Assembly (NCBI GenBank): GCA_964415395.1
Contig: CAYPZU010000095.1
Coordinates: forward strand, 1-6,484
Source: CAYPZU01 sp964415395
GTDB lineage: Bacteria > Chlamydiota > Chlamydiia > Chlamydiales > SM23-39
DNA: 6,484 nt
Reading direction: 5' to 3'
The notes beneath the pieces were generated by a model that was not told the DNA's origin, did not search any database, and saw only the letters and a list, made by a program, of their open reading frames with translations. Shown here piece after piece: positions 1-4,865 of the stretch (its first letter is position 1; each line of letters begins with the position of its first letter). Position numbers and translations under genes: made by a program.

Positions 1-147
1 CCCGTTCTCAGCGGCGTTACGAGATACCAGCGGCCGCTCCTCGACCGGGAGAATTACGCAAGACACCATGCTGCCTATACGGTTGTTCAGGAACTCGGCC
101 TTTTTGTGGGCGCCGAGGCGTTAGTTGACGCTTTGAAAAATCTGTAA
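1..147 (+). CDS. C-terminal end of an unrecognised protein (5' end outside the window)
   Basis: Reading from base 1 in frame 1 gives 48 codons without a stop, ending in VDALKNL and a TAA at 145-147. The GC-rich codons look coding, and the base composition changes sharply to AT-rich right after the stop, which is typical of a real gene end here. The fragment is mixed polar and hydrophobic, with an ENYARHHAAY stretch followed by a probable helix (VVQELGLFVGAEALVDAL). I see no membrane segment and cannot name the family. A second in-phase-looking TAA follows one base later but adds nothing. Because no start is visible, the reading rests only on the open frame and composition. Confidence 0.55.
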   Translation, partial: PVLSGVTRYQRPLLDRENYARHHAAYTVVQELGLFVGAEALVDALKNL

Positions 148-207
148 TAAATATTTTCGCATCTAACTAAAATTCTTTAGTTTATATCCGTTAATTTCCT
201 ATTTTTG

Positions 208-213
208 TATAAT
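208..213 (+). promoter_or_regulatory. -10 promoter element for the first membrane protein gene
   Basis: A perfect TATAAT lies in the AT-rich gap after the upstream stop codon, preceded directly by TG. No good -35 hexamer is seen at 16-18 bases upstream. Transcription would be expected to begin near 219-221, only a few bases before the likely ATG at 225, so the mRNA would be leaderless or nearly so. The -10 match is seen; the start of transcription is inferred. Confidence 0.5.
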
Positions 214-218
214 TATGG

Positions 219-1652
219 GTGATTATGGGTACGACCATTTCTATTCACACCTTTGGAGTCGGCGCAGACCGGATCGATGCCAGCCAGATGTTTGGCTGCC
301 ACCGCAAGCGGGTCGAGTCGTCCCTGTCCACTCATTTATTGGGGAATCGGAGCGTACAGAGATATTTTGAAGGGGCCGGCCCGAAAAGCCGCTTTGACTT
401 TACGATTGGAAGCAGGGGGACCTGCGTCGAAGCCGGAGGGGCAAAGCCCCAATTCTTCGATCTGGGGGACAAAGGAAACCGCCGCCTTTTGAAGAATGGA
501 CGGAGAACGGTCCAGTTCTACCAGCATACGGGGATGCTGCCCCGCAAGCCCATCAGCCCGCGCTTTGCCGCTCAGAGAGAGCGGGTCACCCGGACGGCTG
601 TCGACGCGATGCGCCAGGCTGCGATCCCGGGGGCAAAAGAGCGGGCTCTTGTCCTCACCACGATCAGCGAAAACACCCTTTCTTTGACCCGCGACGTGAT
701 CCGCTCCGTCCCTGAATTCGGGCCGGATCATGCTCTGGCCCACAACCTGGCCTTCCCGGCCGGCGCGATCTGGGCGGGCTTTGCCGTGCGCGAGGTGAAG
801 GGGGGCTATCAGGATTATAAGAGAGCGGTCGAGATCGGCGACAAAGAGGGGAAAAACCGCGCTGCCGGGCGCCTTTCTACGGGTACGCTCGGGATGTTCG
901 GCTCGGGATTCTTCCTCGCCGGGAAAACCGCTTCGACGACAGGGGCTGCCGCCCTTGCGGCGGGGACGCTTTCGCTGATCGGCGACGTCTGCTTCGGGGT
1001 CGGTTCGGTGGTTGGAATGGGGCTTTCCTCTCTCGGGATCTACCGGTGCTGCACATTCAAGAAACGGCTGAATGAATACTTTGAAAATCCCCAGCTCACC
1101 AAAGAGCAGCAGGTGCGCGGCTCGCTTGAGTTTTTAAGGGATCTGCTCGTCATTACACCGGAAGAGAGGCTCGACCTGATCCAGAAAATTGATGAGGAGC
1201 ATCCGAAGGCATCTCCCGAGGAGAAAGCGGAGCTTCTAAAGAAGGGGATGGCTGACTTGACCGAAGTGAAGGTGAAATACCTGAAGCGGCGGACGAGCAA
1301 CAAGAGCCTGGAGCTGATCCTCACGAAGGCGGAGCCGCTTCTTGCGAAGCTGCAGAATCCTGAGACGAAGGAGGAGGCGATCCGCGAGGGAGAGGAGCTG
1401 ATCCGCTCCGTCAAGAAGGAGACGAACTGGAAGATGGCTCTCTATACGATCGGTCTGATCGCGTCGATCATCAGCTTCGTCGCTGTGATTATCGCGGACG
1501 TCTTCTCTTTGGGGACGATTCCGTTCATCATATCCGGCGTTGCTTCGGTGATCTTCCTGATGCTGACAGCCTACAATTTCACGCTCCAGCTGATGAAGAA
1601 AGAGCCTGAGGCAGTCGGCCCGCAGATGGAACCTCTCGCCGCCGGTCTTTAA
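219..1652 (+). CDS. Inc-like membrane-associated protein, paralogue 1
   Basis: A protein of 477 aa from GTG 219, or 475 aa from ATG 225, which I prefer because it is an ATG and its first residues (MGTTISIHT) are Ser/Thr-rich. No cleavable signal peptide is seen. Residues about 1-165 are soluble and basic. Residues 172-190 are a hydrophobic segment, and 219-275 form a long Gly/Ala-rich hydrophobic region containing LAGKTA. Residues 280-400 are highly charged and helical, possibly coiled coil. Residues 405-425 and 430-455 form a tight pair of transmembrane helices, followed by a short tail. The same order occurs in the protein at 4866-6329, with shared motifs SVxR, FDFxI, GDxEG and LAGKTA, so the two are diverged paralogues. 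The closing bilobed hairpin resembles chlamydial Inc proteins, which are type III secreted. That role is inference; no enzymatic motif is seen. The gene appears to be transcribed alone. Confidence 0.85.
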   Translation: MIMGTTISIHTFGVGADRIDASQMFGCHRKRVESSLSTHLLGNRSVQRYFEGAGPKSRFDFTIGSRGTCVEAGGAKPQFFDLGDKGNRRLLKNGRRTVQFYQHTGMLPRKPISPRFAAQRERVTRTAVDAMRQAAIPGAKERALVLTTISENTLSLTRDVIRSVPEFGPDHALAHNLAFPAGAIWAGFAVREVKGGYQDYKRAVEIGDKEGKNRAAGRLSTGTLGMFGSGFFLAGKTASTTGAAALAAGTLSLIGDVCFGVGSVVGMGLSSLGIYRCCTFKKRLNEYFENPQLTKEQQVRGSLEFLRDLLVITPEERLDLIQKIDEEHPKASPEEKAELLKKGMADLTEVKVKYLKRRTSNKSLELILTKAEPLLAKLQNPETKEEAIREGEELIRSVKKETNWKMALYTIGLIASIISFVAVIIADVFSLGTIPFIISGVASVIFLMLTAYNFTLQLMKKEPEAVGPQMEPLAAGL

Positions 1653-1668
1653 GTTCTAATCCGCTAGT

Positions 1669-1753
1669 CAAAGCGGGGGCGGGGGAAGCCCCCGCGCCCC
1701 CATTCTGTTTAATCACCGAGATCACCGAGAACACAGAGGCGCGAAACGCGCAA
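1669..1753 (+). repeat. Dispersed repeat, copy 1 (left of the toxin-antitoxin operon)
   Basis: This block shares its whole length with 2705-2779 in the same orientation. It opens with CAAAGCGG, then a G-run/C-run hairpin, then ATTC(T/A)GTTTAA, then a core of 30 bases (1714-1743) identical to 2740-2769, and ends in a variant of GAACGCGCAA. Copy 1 has about 10 extra bases in the hairpin. The core is built of 9-base units: CACCGAGAT, CACCGAGAA, CACAGAGGC. The similarity is seen directly; whether the element is mobile or common in the genome is unknown. Confidence 0.8.
1675..1701 (+). terminator. GC-rich hairpin after the first membrane protein gene
   Basis: Starting 23 bases after the stop codon, five G, C, five G (1675-1685) pair across an AAG loop with five C, G (1689-1694) and then five C (1697-1701), leaving a CG bulge at 1695-1696. 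The stem is very strong and is followed by ATTCTGTTT, which is only loosely T-rich. It may end transcription of the gene, but it is also the head of the repeat shared with 2705-2779, so the terminator role may be incidental. Confidence 0.4.
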
Positions 1754-1780
1754 TGAATGCTGCTTATCAGAGAGTGAAAT

Positions 1781-1813
1781 AGAAAAACCCAAATGTCGAA
1801 AGTGGGTTTCTCT
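1781..1813 (-). terminator. Probable terminator of the toxin-antitoxin operon
   Basis: The arms AGAAAAACCCA (1781-1791) and TGGGTTTCTCT (1803-1813) pair at 10 of 11 positions around an 11-base loop. Read on the - strand, the second arm ends in TGGGTTTTTCT and continues TATTTC, giving a T-rich tract as expected of intrinsic termination. It starts 67 bases beyond the antitoxin stop. The stem is only moderately GC-rich. Nothing on the + strand obviously needs it. Confidence 0.45.
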
Positions 1814-1880
1814 GTTACATAATCGGCTCCTTAGAAAATTCACGCAACTGACCTATCCCAAAAAGGGCCGATGATCAGGA

Positions 1881-2252
1881 TTACCTGCTCAGAGCGGCGA
1901 TGCGGGCCGTGCCTGGAGAGTCGCCGATCCTGGTAGATCCGTGCCCATGATGGGAAGAGGGAGTGATTTTGATCGTGATGTCTTGGCCGAGATCGTTGAG
2001 AAAACGGAAGAGTCTTTCCATAGAGAAGCTCTTTAAATACCCTCTGAGCAGTAAAGACACTTTGGGTTGCGCAATTTTGAGAAGGGCTGCAACGCGCTTC
2101 TGAGTTAATTTCCGTTTTTTGATGATTTTGGCAATTTCCCAAGCCAGTTGAGCTTTGGCAAGCGCTTCTTCCGGATTAGAAAGGCCTAAGTCGGCAAATA
2201 CGTTGCCGGAGCCCATTTCATATTCGATGTCTTTGATTTTCTTCTTTTTCAT
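1881..2252 (-). CDS. HigA-like XRE-family antitoxin
   Basis: A 123 aa DNA-binding antitoxin, second gene of a toxin-first operon. It would bind and neutralise the upstream toxin and repress the shared promoter. The N-terminal GSGNVFADLGLSNPEEALAK (residues 14-33) is characteristic of the XRE/HTH_37 antitoxins paired with Gp49-like toxins. The helix-turn-helix spans about 36-90, with KLTQKRVAALL as the first helix pair and AQPKVSLLLRG (61-71) as the recognition helix, followed by FSMERLFRFLNDLGQDITI. The basic, His-rich C-terminal tail (about 98-123) is typical in length but poorly conserved. ATG at 2252 overlaps the toxin stop as ATGA, indicating translational coupling. GC is near 50 %, lower than the flanking genes, which fits lateral acquisition. 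Antitoxin identity is strong; activity is not shown. Confidence 0.9.
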   Translation of the reverse strand: MKKKKIKDIEYEMGSGNVFADLGLSNPEEALAKAQLAWEIAKIIKKRKLTQKRVAALLKIAQPKVSLLLRGYLKSFSMERLFRFLNDLGQDITIKITPSSHHGHGSTRIGDSPGTARIAALSR

Positions 2253-2596
2253 CGTATGTCCTTAAGAAGTTCTTTTGCTGCCGCTAAACGCGTTTTCACC
2301 AGGTCTATTTCCTGCCGAGGAGTAGCGATGCCGCTCTTCGATTTCTTCTGGAAGGCATGCAGCACGGCGATATACTCTTCAAATTCCACCGTATACACGA
2401 CCCGGAACGTTCCCTTCGAGTCATTTTCGATAATCTCTCGAACCTTAGCGTTTCCAAATCCCTTCAAGACTTTGGATGAGGGAGGGGTCTCGCCTACTTG
2501 AGCGCCCCATAAGGCAAAGCCTACGGATCTTTGTACTCTTTCAGGAAACTCTTTTAGGTCGGCTTTGCTGCACCCGATCCAAACGATTTTCTTCAC
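2249..2596 (-). CDS. Gp49/HigB-like toxin (RelE superfamily, phage-derived)
   Basis: A 115 aa protein of the Gp49-like family (PF05973), whose characterised relatives are RelE/HigB-type ribosome-dependent mRNA interferases in the cytoplasm. Seen: MKKIVWIGCSKADLKEFPE at the start, LKGFG (44-48), VREIIENDSKGTFRVVYT (52-69) and VLHAFQKKSKSGIATP (78-93), all hallmark blocks, followed by a C-terminal helix. Length is normal and no truncation is seen, so it should be functional. The start is GTG at 2596; the ATG just upstream is in another frame and meets a stop at once. There is no strong ribosome-binding site, so low translation is likely. Transcribed from the promoter at 2627-2655, it precedes its antitoxin in the higBA order. 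The target and toxicity are inferred from the family. Confidence 0.9.
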   Translation of the reverse strand: MKKIVWIGCSKADLKEFPERVQRSVGFALWGAQVGETPPSSKVLKGFGNAKVREIIENDSKGTFRVVYTVEFEEYIAVLHAFQKKSKSGIATPRQEIDLVKTRLAAAKELLKDIR

Positions 2597-2622
2597 GCCA
2601 TGCCAACATCTGCATTCTTGAA

Positions 2623-2652
2623 CTCAATTATACCTATTTGGGTATAATTGAG
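2623..2652. promoter_or_regulatory. Perfect 12-bp inverted repeat, likely antitoxin operator
   Basis: CTCAATTATACC (2623-2634) is followed by a 6-base spacer and its exact reverse complement GGTATAATTGAG (2641-2652). The two arms cover the -10 and the edge of the -35 of the toxin-antitoxin promoter, so a dimeric HigA-like repressor bound here would block RNA polymerase. The symmetry is seen; binding is inferred from how HigA-type antitoxins autoregulate. Confidence 0.7.
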
Positions 2653-2655
2653 CAA
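2627..2655 (-). promoter_or_regulatory. Promoter of the toxin-antitoxin operon
   Basis: Read on the - strand, TTGCTC (2655-2650) is a partial -35 and TATAAT (2632-2627) a perfect -10, separated by exactly 17 bases. The transcript would start near 2620, about two dozen bases before the toxin GTG. Both boxes touch the inverted repeat at 2623-2652, as expected for an autoregulated operon. A TATAAT also occurs on the + strand at 2643-2648 because of the symmetry. Confidence 0.7.
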
Positions 2656-2675
2656 GTTTCTTCAGCCCAGCCGGG

Positions 2676-2712
2676 GGATTAGAGAGGTCTATGGAGCATA
2701 TAGGCAAAGCGG
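2676..2712 (+). pseudogene. Decayed duplicate of the start of the EamA transporter gene
   Basis: GGTCTATGGAGCAT at 2686-2699 is identical to 3012-3025, which spans the ribosome-binding site and start of the transporter. Looser similarity runs upstream (GGGGATTAGAGA against GGGAGATTGGAG) and downstream (GGCAAAGC against CGGAAAGTC). Here ATG 2691 opens only 15 codons (MEHIGKADGGSPHSV) before TAA, because the frame runs into the dispersed repeat. It looks like a leftover gene start separated from the gene by about 310 inserted bases. A chance 14-base match at a start codon is unlikely but not excluded. Confidence 0.45.
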
Positions 2713-2779
2713 ACGGGGGAAGCCCCCATTCAGTTTAACCACCGAGATCACCGAGAACACAGAGGCGCGGAACGCGCAA
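2705..2779 (+). repeat. Dispersed repeat, copy 2 (right of the toxin-antitoxin operon)
   Basis: Same orientation and order as the copy at 1669-1753: CAAAGCGG, a short hairpin (five G at 2715-2719, five C at 2723-2727), ATTCAGTTTAA, the identical 30-base core at 2740-2769, then GAACGCGCAA. It lacks the longer hairpin arm of copy 1. Weak similarity may continue to CAGAGAG near 2792-2798, which copy 1 also has near 1769-1775. Together the copies bracket the toxin-antitoxin operon. Confidence 0.8.
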
Positions 2780-3007
2780 AAAATTGGGAACCAGAGAGGC
2801 AGTTACTTCGAATGTCTCTCGGCCAATCACGATGTATTTTTAAAAGAAGGATTCCTTCTTTAAAAAGTACTCAATTCTGTCAAATGGGTGCATTTTTGAG
2901 ACTTTGGTTATATTGAATGGGTGAGCGGGGGCTTCGCCTGGGCAATGCGCTTCTCTCTCGGTTTTTGCTCTATTCTCTAATTCGCGGGTCTTTTATATGG
3001 GGAGATT
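2780..3007. other. Non-coding stretch before the transporter gene
   Basis: From the toxin start at 2596 to the transporter start at 3017, about 420 bases hold no credible gene. The left part is covered by the operator, the duplicated start and repeat copy 2. In the remainder I see a hairpin at 2837-2866 and a TATATT at 2909-2914 without a properly spaced -35, so the transporter promoter is not clear. Confidence 0.5.
2837..2866. repeat. AT-rich hairpin around AAGAAGG-ATT-CCTTCTT
   Basis: AAAGAAGG (2843-2850) pairs with CCTTCTTT (2854-2861) across ATT, and the stem extends with one bulge into TTTTT / AAAAA. T-runs occur on both strands, so it might act as a weak bidirectional terminator, but the stem has only a few GC pairs and no gene ends nearby. 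Confidence 0.35.
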
Positions 3008-3013
3008 GGAGGG
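3008..3013 (+). promoter_or_regulatory. Ribosome-binding site of the transporter gene
   Basis: GGAGGG lies 3 bases before ATG 3017, a clear anti-16S match at unusually close spacing. A second purine run, GGGGAG at 2999-3004, sits 12 bases away. This is the best Shine-Dalgarno in the window and supports the chosen start. Confidence 0.55.
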
Positions 3014-3016
3014 TCT

Positions 3017-3889
3017 ATGGAGCATGCTCGGAAAGTCGCCTGGGGAACCGCTGCCGCTTTGGCGTCATCTTTGATCTACGCGTTCTATAACGCCGGAGCG
3101 AAATGGCTGGGGCAGGAGGGGGTCTCCTTTCACGAGATCGTCTTTTTCACATTTTTCATCGGCTGGCTCGCGCTGCTGCCGATCGCTTTCAAAAGAGGGC
3201 TTTCGACGCTTAAAACCGACGCGGTCGGGATGCATGCGCTGCGGGCGTGCTTCGGCCTGGGGCTGATCTATACGTTGGTGATCGCTCTCAAATACATCCC
3301 TCTTGTAGATGCGGTGATGCTGAATAACACCGCGCCTCTTTTCGTGCCGTTTATCGTCTACTACTGGATCGGGTGCAAGTGGAATCCGAAGATCTGGTAC
3401 GCGCTGGCGCTGGGGCTGGCCGGCGTGGCTCTGATTTTGAAGCCGGACCAGGGGGTAATGAGCTGGGGGGCTCTGATTGCGCTCGCGTCGGGGGTTTTTA
3501 TGGCGTTTTCCTGGACGAGCGTCCGGAAGCTCTCTCTGAAAGAGCCGCTTTTCCGGATCATTTTCTACTACTTTTTCTTCGCGTCGATCATCACGGCGAT
3601 CCCCCTTGCGGTTCTGAGGCCGGCTTTGAGCGGGGAGAGCTTGCTGCAGCTCGCGCTTCTCGGGGCGTGCTTTCTGGTTACGACGACGCTGCTGACAGTT
3701 GCGACGCGCCTGATTACGGTTGTGGGCGTAGGGATTCTCTATTACTCGCTGATCCTTTTCAGCGGTCTTTTGAACTGGGCGATCTGGCATCAGGTGCCGG
3801 ATGGGTGGACGCTCGTAGGGATGGCGCTGATCATCGCGGGGGGGATCACTTCGATCCTTTTGGAAAAGAATAAAAAGAAAGTGGACTAA
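3017..3889 (+). CDS. EamA/DMT-family ten-helix transporter
   Basis: A 290 aa inner-membrane protein of the drug/metabolite transporter superfamily. Ten hydrophobic segments are visible, at about 8-30, 38-58, 73-92, 97-119, 126-142, 149-168, 180-200, 208-228, 233-256 and 263-282. They form two EamA repeats (10-142 and 150-282), followed by a basic KNKKK tail on the cytoplasmic side. Typical blocks are the YIPLVDAVMLNNTAPLFVP region (93-111) in the first repeat, GVALILKP (136-143) at its end, and WTLVGMALIIAGG (264-276) at the end of the second. Length is normal for the family. DMT members export or exchange amino acids, nucleotide sugars or metabolites such as S-adenosylmethionine (known in Chlamydia and Rickettsia); the substrate here cannot be read from sequence. 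The co-oriented hydrolase 119 bases downstream may be related in function, but the structured spacer could separate transcripts. Confidence 0.9.
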   Translation: MEHARKVAWGTAAALASSLIYAFYNAGAKWLGQEGVSFHEIVFFTFFIGWLALLPIAFKRGLSTLKTDAVGMHALRACFGLGLIYTLVIALKYIPLVDAVMLNNTAPLFVPFIVYYWIGCKWNPKIWYALALGLAGVALILKPDQGVMSWGALIALASGVFMAFSWTSVRKLSLKEPLFRIIFYYFFFASIITAIPLAVLRPALSGESLLQLALLGACFLVTTTLLTVATRLITVVGVGILYYSLILFSGLLNWAIWHQVPDGWTLVGMALIIAGGITSILLEKNKKKVD

Positions 3890-4008
3890 TGAACCTATCC
3901 GCAAATTATAACGTCGGTCTTCGGAAACTTTTTGGTCCCAGCGCCCCGAAACGGGGTCGCAAAAATTTTCTCGAATCCCTAAACCCTCTACTTTGCGGAT
4001 AGATTCAT
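3889..4008. repeat. 120-nt nested inverted repeat filling the spacer between transporter and hydrolase
   Basis: ATGAACCTATCCGCAAA (3889-3905) is the reverse complement of TTTGCGGATAGATTCAT (3992-4008) at 16 of 17 positions. Inside lie a second stem, AAACTTTTTG (3925-3934) with CAAAAATTTT (3960-3969) at 9 of 10, and a GC-rich hairpin at 3941-3960. The left arm starts on the last base of the transporter stop codon, and the right arm ends on the base before the hydrolase ATG. In read-through RNA the right arm, with any ribosome-binding site, would be paired. It could be a small non-autonomous insertion (MITE-like) or an RNA structure controlling the next gene. Arms are seen; role is inferred. 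Confidence 0.7.
3941..3960 (+). terminator. Possible terminator hairpin after the transporter
   Basis: GCGCCCCG, loop AAA, CGGGG-T-CGC forms a strong stem with one bulged T, beginning 52 bases after the transporter stop. The downstream tract is AAAAATTTT, so the T-run begins 6 bases late; termination is plausible but not textbook. It forms the core of the larger inverted repeat. Confidence 0.35.
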
Positions 4009-4806
4009 ATGCGGATTTTGATGTGCCGTCCCGAGTTTTTCGATATCGAGTACGAGATCAACCCGTGGATGAATATCCGGACGAAAGCCGACCGGAAACG
4101 GGCGGCGGCGCAGTGGGAGGGGCTGTATCAAACGATTCTCTCCTGCGGAGCGAAAGTGGATCTGGTTCCTCCGGCCAGAGGTTTGCCCGATTTGACGTTC
4201 ACCGCGAACGCGGGACTTTATTTCCGCGACCATCTGATCCTCTCCCATTTCAAAGTGATCGAGCGGCAGGGCGAGGTGGCCTACTACCAGGCGTGGTTCC
4301 AGCAAAAGGGGTTCGACGTGATCAACCGGCCGGGCTACGACCAGAGCAGCGCTTTTTTCGAAGGGGCGGGCGATGCGCTCCTCGCCGGGGAGAAGCTGTT
4401 TGCCGGCTACGGGTTCCGGACGGAAAAACGGTTCTACGAGGAAGCGTCGTATTGCGAAGGGACCCAGATCGGGTTTTGCGAGCTCTCCGATCCCTATTTT
4501 TACCATATCGACACCTGCTTTTGCCCCTTGAACGAGACGCAGGCGATCTGGTATCCGCCGGCTTTTACGAAGGAGTCGCAGAAGCGGATGGAGAACGAGA
4601 TCGAACTGTTTGCGGTCGAGGAGGCGGAGGCGAAGCGGTTTGGCTGCAATTCGGTCATTTTAAAGAAGCAGGCGGTCGTTCCAGGCGGCTGTCCCAAGCT
4701 GGCCGATCTGCTTCAGCGGAAGGGGTTTTCCCCCCGCGTCTGCGAGGTGGACGAGTATATCAAGGCGGGCGGGGCCTGCAAATGCCTGACTCTGGCTATA
4801 GATTAA
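4009..4806 (+). CDS. DDAH/arginine-deiminase-like amidinotransferase-fold hydrolase
   Basis: A 265 aa cytoplasmic protein of the amidinotransferase superfamily (COG1834, dimethylarginine dimethylaminohydrolase-like). Family members use a Cys-His pair and acidic residues to attack the guanidino carbon of arginine derivatives. Seen in order: MCRPEFFDIEYEINPWMN (5-22), PDLTFTANAGL (60-70), FFEGAGDAL (116-124) with Glu118, GYGFRT (133-138), YHIDTCFCPL (165-174) with the likely catalytic His166, EAKRFGCNSV (207-216), and AGGACKCLTL (253-262) with Cys259 as the likely nucleophile. All catalytic positions appear present and the length is normal. Product is probably citrulline or ornithine plus an amine or ammonia, but substrate is uncertain. 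ATG 4009 fits the family start; no clear Shine-Dalgarno precedes it, and the upstream sequence lies in a large stem. GC here is the highest in the window (about 60 %). No terminator hairpin follows. Confidence 0.88.
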   Translation: MRILMCRPEFFDIEYEINPWMNIRTKADRKRAAAQWEGLYQTILSCGAKVDLVPPARGLPDLTFTANAGLYFRDHLILSHFKVIERQGEVAYYQAWFQQKGFDVINRPGYDQSSAFFEGAGDALLAGEKLFAGYGFRTEKRFYEEASYCEGTQIGFCELSDPYFYHIDTCFCPLNETQAIWYPPAFTKESQKRMENEIELFAVEEAEAKRFGCNSVILKKQAVVPGGCPKLADLLQRKGFSPRVCEVDEYIKAGGACKCLTLAID

Positions 4807-4840
4807 AATAATTTCTATTATATTTTATTAATTAAAAACG

Positions 4841-4849
4841 TGTTATAAT
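4841..4849 (+). promoter_or_regulatory. Extended -10 promoter for the second membrane protein gene
   Basis: TGTTATAAT is a perfect extended -10 (TGnTATAAT) in a highly AT-rich gap. No -35 is apparent at 16-18 bases upstream, which the extended element can compensate for. Transcription would start near 4856-4858, about 20 bases before ATG 4878. Two TTAATTAA palindromes (4828-4835 and 4857-4864) flank it almost symmetrically. Confidence 0.65.
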
Positions 4850-4865
4850 TGTATTCTTAATTAAT

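Noticed and set aside
1840..2142. 100-codon - strand frame overlapping the antitoxin
   Set aside because: It is a shadow of the antitoxin, whose HTH and N-terminal motif are clear in the other frame.
1669..2779. CRISPR array
   Set aside because: There are only two copies about 1 kb apart with genes in between; no regular spacer pattern or cas gene is present.
2648..2863. 71-codon + strand frame reading through the repeat (TTEITENTEAR)
   Set aside because: It spans half of the operator arm, the duplicated start and the dispersed repeat; its peptide only reflects the 9-base repeat, and no ribosome-binding site or family resemblance is seen.
3065..3904. 279-codon - strand frame opposite the transporter
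   Set aside because: It is very rich in Arg, Gln, Pro and Asp, as expected of the antisense of a hydrophobic GC-rich gene, and the + strand protein is an unmistakable ten-helix transporter.
3925..3933. AAACTTTTT shared with 6473-6481, both near GC-rich hairpins
   Set aside because: Nine bases of low complexity; the neighbouring stems do not align, so common origin is not supported.
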